Source: JBCDAP01 sp038747915 (lineage in GTDB: Bacteria > Planctomycetota > Phycisphaerae > Phycisphaerales > UBA1924). Taken from it: a DNA stretch of 64,000 bases. Under the pieces are notes generated by a model. That model did no database searches. It was not told where the DNA came from and was given only the letters and a program-made list of their open reading frames with translations. Position numbers and translations under genes: made by a program. Below, piece by piece: positions 59,909 through 64,000 of the stretch (the stretch's first letter is position 1; each line of letters starts with the position of its first letter). The DNA lies in the NCBI GenBank assembly GCA_038747915.1, contig JBCDJJ010000007.1:12885-76884 (forward strand). The letters run 5' to 3'.

Positions 59909-61471
59909 TTACTCGGATGCCAGGCGCCGCACCGTCGCCACCAACACCGCCTGGTCCCCATCCTCAAACTCCGCACCGAATGCCACCTCGCCGCGATCGT
60001 TGAGGTCGAAGCCGGTCAGGTGGGCCACCACCGGCTCACCCGACCGCGACCGCCCGGGAGCGCTCGGCACCGGGCGGTTCTCGGCAGCGACAAGCTGAAC
60101 CCGCCCGTCCAAGCTCGCGACGTAGCACGCCCGCGCAAACGTCGACTTCGTGCCGCGCTCGTCGAGCTGCGCGACGAACAGCGTCTGGCCGGCATCGTTG
60201 AACATCGGATCGCCAAAGAACTCTTGAATCACCGGGCCATCAAGACCCGGCGCCGGATCGCCCGCGCGTGCAAGCAGTGCACCGGAGCCATCCGCCTCGC
60301 GCACAAAGAGCGCGTGCTGATTGGCCTGCGTCACGCCGGGGCCGCGCAAGTGCGCCGCGAACATTACCCGCCGAGCGGCGTCGATGTCGACCGATGTCAC
60401 CGCATCGTACACCACACCCTCATCCAGACCGAAGGCCTGGTCACCCTCTTGAACCACGATCTCGAGCGCGGGTCCATCGCCCGCCGATCCGTTGCGCGTG
60501 GTGACGATCGCCCAGTCGTTGTGCGTGATGCCTGGGCCGCGCACCTGCGCTCGAAACGCCAGCGCACCCCGCTCGTTGAGATCGAACAGACTCGACGCGG
60601 TGATCGAGACACCCTCCCCGAGCCCCGGCACCTCCTCGCGCACCGTGAACACCGGCACGACCCCGCGGCGCGGCGACCCGGTGTATACCACCGTTGACGC
60701 GTCCGCGCGCGCCTCCTCGCGGACCGCAGCGGTGTACACCAGCGCGCCCGAAGATCCCTGCCGGAACTCGTTCACCTTTCGGTATACACCGTCGACGGCG
60801 CCATGCACCGACTCGCCCTCTCGTGCAATAAAGGTCAACTCGCCTCGTGTGTCGACCACGAAATGCGCCTCGGTGAACCGGTTCGTGCCACGCCCACCGG
60901 GATCCACCAGTCTGGCTTTGATCGCGAGATTGCTCTGATCATCGAGCGGCGTCTGCCGGGCCAGGCCGATCGGCCCGGAGAACTCGACGCCCTCCGGCAG
61001 GCCACCCAGGCGGCCACCCATGCGCGCCACCGCTTCGAAGCGTCCACGCGCATCGGACCGGAACACCGCGGGCACCACCGCGCCTCCCGCCTCACGCGCT
61101 GTGCCCGCGAACGCGACCAGCCCCCGACTGTTGATCACCGGCTGACCGACACTCGCGATCGTCCGACCCGACGCACCATCAACATCGCCTCCCTCGCGCA
61201 CAAGAACCGTGAGCCGGCCACGACCGCGTGTCATCAGCAGACCCTGGTCGTCGCTCGCGGTCACGCCGTCTCCGCTTTCGAGCACGAAGGAGAAGACGAC
61301 CCGCCCGGCGTCGTTGATCCGCGGCGGACCGAACGATCGAAACACCGCGTCGCGTGGCACCCCCTGAACACGCGAGTCCGCACGCGCCACCTCGCGGACC
61401 GACACCCCCTGCGCCAGACCGACCGATGCGCACCACACGATCGCCACCGCCAACACGCCGCACCGCACCAT
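59909..61471 (-). CDS. Secreted tandem-repeat protein with NxxGxxxF motifs
   Basis: Encodes 520 residues. A signal peptide (~20 residues, ending GLAQG) is followed by repeats, each ~60-80 residues, marked by a motif of the form N-x2-G-x3-F: INDAGRVVFSF, INSRGLVAFAG, LNERGALAFRA, FNDAGQTLFVA and LNDRGEVAFGA. Between them lie strands ending in RxGxxxPG-type loops (LARAGDPAPGLDG). It resembles the choice-of-anchor tandem repeat families of planctomycetes; the fold is likely a beta-propeller. There is no C-terminal anchor. Function unknown. Confidence 0.85.
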   Translation of the reverse strand: MVRCGVLAVAIVWCASVGLAQGVSVREVARADSRVQGVPRDAVFRSFGPPRINDAGRVVFSFVLESGDGVTASDDQGLLMTRGRGRLTVLVREGGDVDGASGRTIASVGQPVINSRGLVAFAGTAREAGGAVVPAVFRSDARGRFEAVARMGGRLGGLPEGVEFSGPIGLARQTPLDDQSNLAIKARLVDPGGRGTNRFTEAHFVVDTRGELTFIAREGESVHGAVDGVYRKVNEFRQGSSGALVYTAAVREEARADASTVVYTGSPRRGVVPVFTVREEVPGLGEGVSITASSLFDLNERGALAFRAQVRGPGITHNDWAIVTTRNGSAGDGPALEIVVQEGDQAFGLDEGVVYDAVTSVDIDAARRVMFAAHLRGPGVTQANQHALFVREADGSGALLARAGDPAPGLDGPVIQEFFGDPMFNDAGQTLFVAQLDERGTKSTFARACYVASLDGRVQLVAAENRPVPSAPGRSRSGEPVVAHLTGFDLNDRGEVAFGAEFEDGDQAVLVATVRRLASE

Positions 61472-61582
61472 GCCTGATCTCCTCGAGGTCGCAACGAAAT
61501 CGGCACCGTAGCACCGGCATCACTGCGTCGTGCCGATCTCCGGCGCTTCAGCATCCGACGTCAGACGAGGAGGCTCTGGGTC

Positions 61583-62116
61583 TCACCCGCGCTCCGGCAT
61601 CGACATCTCATCGCCGTCGCCAAGCACGCGATCAAGGAAGGCACCGAACCGATCCCGCGTCGGGAACACCGACGCGATGCCCACCACCGAGGCGAGCGGC
61701 GCGAGCACGAACACCCACTGCCCGGTGAGCATGAGCGACACCACACCGAAGAGCCCCCACCCCTCGAACATCGCGGCGCGGATGATCGTCAGCCCGGTGA
61801 ACGCCTGGCCCACCCGCGATACCGCTTCATCGGGATTCGCGGCTTGCTCCACCGCGGCGCGCACACTCGCGATCACCCCACCCCGGATCACCACCTGAGC
61901 CACGGTCGTCCCGATCGCCACGCCGATCACCGCCACGCCCAGCACGAGCGCCATCGTCGAGCCCGGCACGAACCCGCCCGGCTGGACCGCGGCGAGCAGC
62001 ACGATCACGACCGCGAGAAACATCACCTGGCCGCCGACGAGCGCCCCGACAACGACCCGGAGTTGGGTAAGCGAGGGCGTTTGGTTGGAGGCGCTGGTTT
62101 CGGGCGGGGTGTTCAT
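61583..62116 (-). CDS. Four-helix membrane protein, 177 residues
   Basis: Four membrane segments are visible: VVVGALVGGQVMFLAVVIVLLA, STMALVLGVAVIGVAIGTTV, LTIIRAAMFEGWGLFGVVSL and WVFVLAPLASVVGIASVF. An amphipathic helix with AAVEQAANPDEAVSRVGQAF sits between the pairs. The tail is acidic. I do not recognise the family with certainty. It lies between two genes for exported proteins on the same strand, with short gaps. Confidence 0.75.
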   Translation of the reverse strand: MNTPPETSASNQTPSLTQLRVVVGALVGGQVMFLAVVIVLLAAVQPGGFVPGSTMALVLGVAVIGVAIGTTVAQVVIRGGVIASVRAAVEQAANPDEAVSRVGQAFTGLTIIRAAMFEGWGLFGVVSLMLTGQWVFVLAPLASVVGIASVFPTRDRFGAFLDRVLGDGDEMSMPERG

Positions 62117-62215
62117 CGCACGAATCTACCCGCGCGCGGTGCGTCCACACGAACGACGTCGATTCGTCGGTATCGATGTGGAGCCCGTGTGCGATCGGTC
62201 GCCCACGGATGCCGC

Positions 62216-62833
62216 TCAGGCCCGGCGGCGGCGGGAGGCGGCGACCGCGGCCGCTGCGAACACCCCGAGCGCGCCGGGGGCCGGCACCGTCCACTCCAGC
62301 GGGCCAAGGGAGACGGTGAGCGGGGGATCATCAAGATCACTGGTGGCGAACACAGCGACCCGCTCGATCGAGAACCCGGTGACCGACACCTCGAATGTGC
62401 CGGGGCTGGTGAACTCCGCGACCGAATCGGTCGCCACGAGCACACCGTCCGCATCGAACGCCTGCATCACAAAATCGCCACCGGATACAAAGCTGTGATC
62501 GAGGCGGACCGACGTGGCCAGTTCGTCGAAGGTCGCAACGAAGGCACCGGAATTGCCGAATCCGGCGTCGGATGAGCTGCCGAAGCTGACGGAAAAACGA
62601 CCACCAAAGCTGCCACCATCTCCGCTTGCGACGATCGTGCCAGGAATGAACGATCCAACACCACCGAAGCTCGTGGGGTCGGCGGTCTCCAGCGTCACGC
62701 CGTCGAAGAACGTGGTCAGATCGGTGTCCGAGGGCAGGCCCGTCGGGTCCGCGGTGAGCGTGGTCGCGGCGTTCGCGCCCGCGACGCACGACAGAGCCAC
62801 TCCAAGCGACAGTGCGCACAGTCCGGTGTTCAT
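62216..62833 (-). CDS. Secreted protein with PEP-CTERM-like tail
   Basis: Encodes 205 residues from ATG 62833, with GGAAGGGA upstream. A signal peptide (~22 residues, ending ANA) precedes a ~150-residue beta-rich domain with FDELATSVRLDHSFVSGGDF, VLVATDSVAEFTSPGTFEVS and ERVAVFATSDLDD, similar in style to adhesive or lectin-like sandwich domains. The C-terminus is WTVPAPGALGVFAAAAVAAS followed by RRRRA, a sorting signal like that at 7576. It suggests export and processing by an exosortase-like system encoded elsewhere. The function of the main domain is unknown. Confidence 0.82.
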   Translation of the reverse strand: MNTGLCALSLGVALSCVAGANAATTLTADPTGLPSDTDLTTFFDGVTLETADPTSFGGVGSFIPGTIVASGDGGSFGGRFSVSFGSSSDAGFGNSGAFVATFDELATSVRLDHSFVSGGDFVMQAFDADGVLVATDSVAEFTSPGTFEVSVTGFSIERVAVFATSDLDDPPLTVSLGPLEWTVPAPGALGVFAAAAVAASRRRRA

Positions 62834-63133
62834 GATGTGTCCCTTCCCAAGGGGAGTGTGTGTTTCCGTGTCTCTCTCAACGGCCGGGGCACACGGCGCC
62901 GGCACCGAAGACCATACCCGGTCTGAACGCCGATGCAACACCACGCTCAGAAGGTCCCAGGCCCCGCCTCGCGGCGCACACGGATGTGTCGTCTTCACCC
63001 ACATGTGCCATCTCGACCCATCGGAGCCACGGCGGGTGGCACTGGTGGCTTGACCACCAGTGAGGTGGATCAACAACCTCGAAGCACTGGCGGACAAGCC
63101 GCCACTGGCACCCTCGAGATGTAGCCTGTCGAC
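62834..63133. other. Intergenic region carrying REP units before the RAYT gene
   Basis: No coding frame is recognised. Its right part holds an inverted REP pair (63035-63112); the left part should hold the promoter and leader of the PEP-CTERM-like gene. Confidence 0.5.
63035..63112. repeat. Inverted REP pair upstream of the RAYT gene
   Basis: GGTGGCACTGGTGGCTTGAC with CACCAGTG (63035-63062) is the inverted unit. GCACTGGCGGACAAGCCGCC with ACTGGCACC (63084-63112) is the direct unit, itself palindromic. They face each other across ~20 bases, 21 bases before the transposase start. Confidence 0.85.
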
Positions 63134-63724
63134 GTGAAGTCAGCGGGCCATCGCAAACTCGTCAAGCATCGTGACATCACTGGTCATGTCCACGAATTGA
63201 CATGCTCGACCTACAAACGCCGGCCGCTCCTGAGTGATCCGCGCGTCGCCGAGATCGTTCTCGACGCCGTTGAACGAGCCCACACCAGAGGATTGTTCGA
63301 CCTTCTGGCGTTCGTCGTGATGCCCGAGCACGTTCACCTGCTGCTCGTTCCGCGTCGTGACGAGACAAAACGGCCGATCGGCATCAGCCGAATCCTGTTC
63401 GCGATCAAGCGACCGGCCTCGTTCCGCATCCGTCAGCACCTCGAAGTCACGCAGCCGGCTCTGATTGAAACACTGACGATTCGCGAGCGTCCTGACAAGT
63501 CCGCCTTCCGGTTCTGGCAGGAGGGCGGCGGGTACGACCGGAACCTCACGAACCGCGATGCGATCGTCGACTCGATCCGGTACATCCACGACAACCCCGT
63601 CCGACGCGGGCTGTGCCAGAGCCCTCAGGATTGGGCGTGGTCGAGTGCGACACAATGGTTGACGCCGAACGAGCCGGTGCCCACAGGAGTGCCAGTCGTG
63701 AATCGAAGCATGCGAGACTGGTGA
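63134..63724 (+). CDS. REP-associated tyrosine transposase (RAYT, Y1/HUH type)
   Basis: Encodes 196 residues from GTG 63134. The HUH nuclease motif is VMPEHVHLLL, with His66 and His68. The family's second half is present: FWQEGGGYDRNLTN (Tyr134), then SIRYIHDNPVRRGLCQSPQD (Tyr150) and WAWSSATQWL. The N-terminus KLVKHRDITGHVHELTCSTY matches. RAYTs are single-copy, domesticated relatives of IS200/IS605 transposases that cut and mobilise REP sequences. REP pairs lie on both sides, and the 3' end is duplicated downstream. All key residues are present, so it may be active. Confidence 0.93.
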   Translation: MKSAGHRKLVKHRDITGHVHELTCSTYKRRPLLSDPRVAEIVLDAVERAHTRGLFDLLAFVVMPEHVHLLLVPRRDETKRPIGISRILFAIKRPASFRIRQHLEVTQPALIETLTIRERPDKSAFRFWQEGGGYDRNLTNRDAIVDSIRYIHDNPVRRGLCQSPQDWAWSSATQWLTPNEPVPTGVPVVNRSMRDW

Positions 63725-64000
63725 CCGCTCAGGACCAACTCGTCAACACCATGGGTGCCACTGGCTGCTTGTCAGCCAGGGCCCGGGAGTCGCGGGTCGT
63801 CGCACTGGTGGACAAGCCACCAGTGGCACCCGGCGACACAATGGTTGACGCCGAACGAGCCGGTGCCCACAGGGGTGCCAGTCGTGAATCGAAGCATGCA
63901 GGACTGGTGACCGCTCAGGACCAACTCGTCAACACCATGGGTGCCACTGGCTGCTTGTCAGCCAGGGCCCGGGAGTCGCGGGTCGTCGCACTGGTGGACA
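63647..64000 (+). repeat. 186-bp tandem duplication of RAYT 3' end plus REP pair
   Basis: 63647-63832 and 63833-64000 are aligned copies with a 186-base period. Only three bases differ among those compared (two in the coding tail). The unit holds the last ~25 codons of the transposase gene, its stop, and an inverted REP pair. The second copy reproduces the stop codon but lacks the rest of the gene. It continues past the window edge, so the number of copies is unknown. Confidence 0.95.
63754..63830. repeat. Inverted REP pair downstream of the RAYT gene
   Basis: GGTGCCACTGGCTGCTTGTC with AGCCAGGGC (63754-63782) and GCACTGGTGGACAAGCCACC with AGTGGCACC (63802-63830), facing each other. The same pair occurs again at 63940-63968 and from 63988 (cut by the window end) within the tandem duplication. 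Confidence 0.88.

Noticed and set aside
63035..64000. CRISPR array from the repeated GCACTGG units.
   Set aside because: The units are few, palindromic, inverted in pairs and tied to a RAYT gene; there are no regular spacers or cas genes.

Overview
The window is GC-rich and looks like a chromosomal segment of a planctomycete, most likely of the Phycisphaerae/Phycisphaerales lineage. The signs are secreted FG-GAP proteins, a lectin-type protein and a second secreted protein that both end in a PEP-CTERM-like tail (VPxPG, hydrophobic stretch, Arg-rich end), a pseudopilin with an N-terminal FTLIELLVVVSVIALL-type motif and a late H-x9-DG-like motif, a dockerin-like Asp-rich tail, and gene order typical of no well-known model. 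The lineage is inferred from protein style only.

Layout. Positions 1-1700 hold a frameshifted FG-GAP gene and the decayed 3' part of another. 1731-7441 holds an NTF2-like protein, a TetR regulator, a thioredoxin-like protein, an aldo/keto reductase, two related membrane proteins with C-terminal zinc ribbons (one frameshifted at a T7 tract) and a PH-domain membrane protein. 7576-16177 holds a lectin-like secreted protein, mutS, an NfeD-like/flotillin pair and a large FG-GAP protein, followed by tRNA-Ala(CGC). 16412-30061 is mostly housekeeping: hemW, an FHA protein, purA, a DUF481-type barrel, rlmE, a fatty-acid desaturase, an RRM protein, a phosphoesterase, a clpP1-clpP2 pair, lipoproteins, a degenerate amidase-like protein, a kinase and a LuxR-type regulator.

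30080-38092 (minus strand) is a compact sulfite-assimilation and tetrapyrrole cluster in transcription order: cysH (APS reductase), sir (siroheme sulfite reductase), hemA, a CbiX-HemC fusion, a CobA-HemD fusion and hemB. From sir to hemB every junction overlaps by 4-8 bases. The genes would make 5-aminolevulinate-derived uroporphyrinogen III, methylate it towards siroheme, insert iron, and use siroheme in sulfite reduction. 38201-50814 holds an RND/MMPL exporter, pgi, a VTT membrane protein, a TlpA-like thioredoxin, a small AT-rich island, an alpha/beta hydrolase, pheT, an HTH-membrane protein and a lipoprotein.

51466-56397 is the clearest accessory region: a CI-like S24 repressor diverges across an AT-rich promoter region from a tightly overlapped set (HTH protein, ABC-ATPase/GNAT fusion, two small proteins, phage-type terminase large subunit). 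No portal, capsid, tail or integrase gene is visible, so it is either a phage remnant or an unusual terminase-bearing element. 56461-62833 holds an AraC regulator and secreted or membrane proteins. The window ends with a RAYT (REP-associated tyrosine transposase) flanked by inverted REP pairs, with a 186-bp tandem duplication covering the 3' end of the transposase gene and its REP pair.

A second, unrelated repeat family occurs three times. It is a ~115-bp element with two hairpins, always directly after a stop codon and in the orientation of that gene. All functional statements come from reading motifs; no database search was run.
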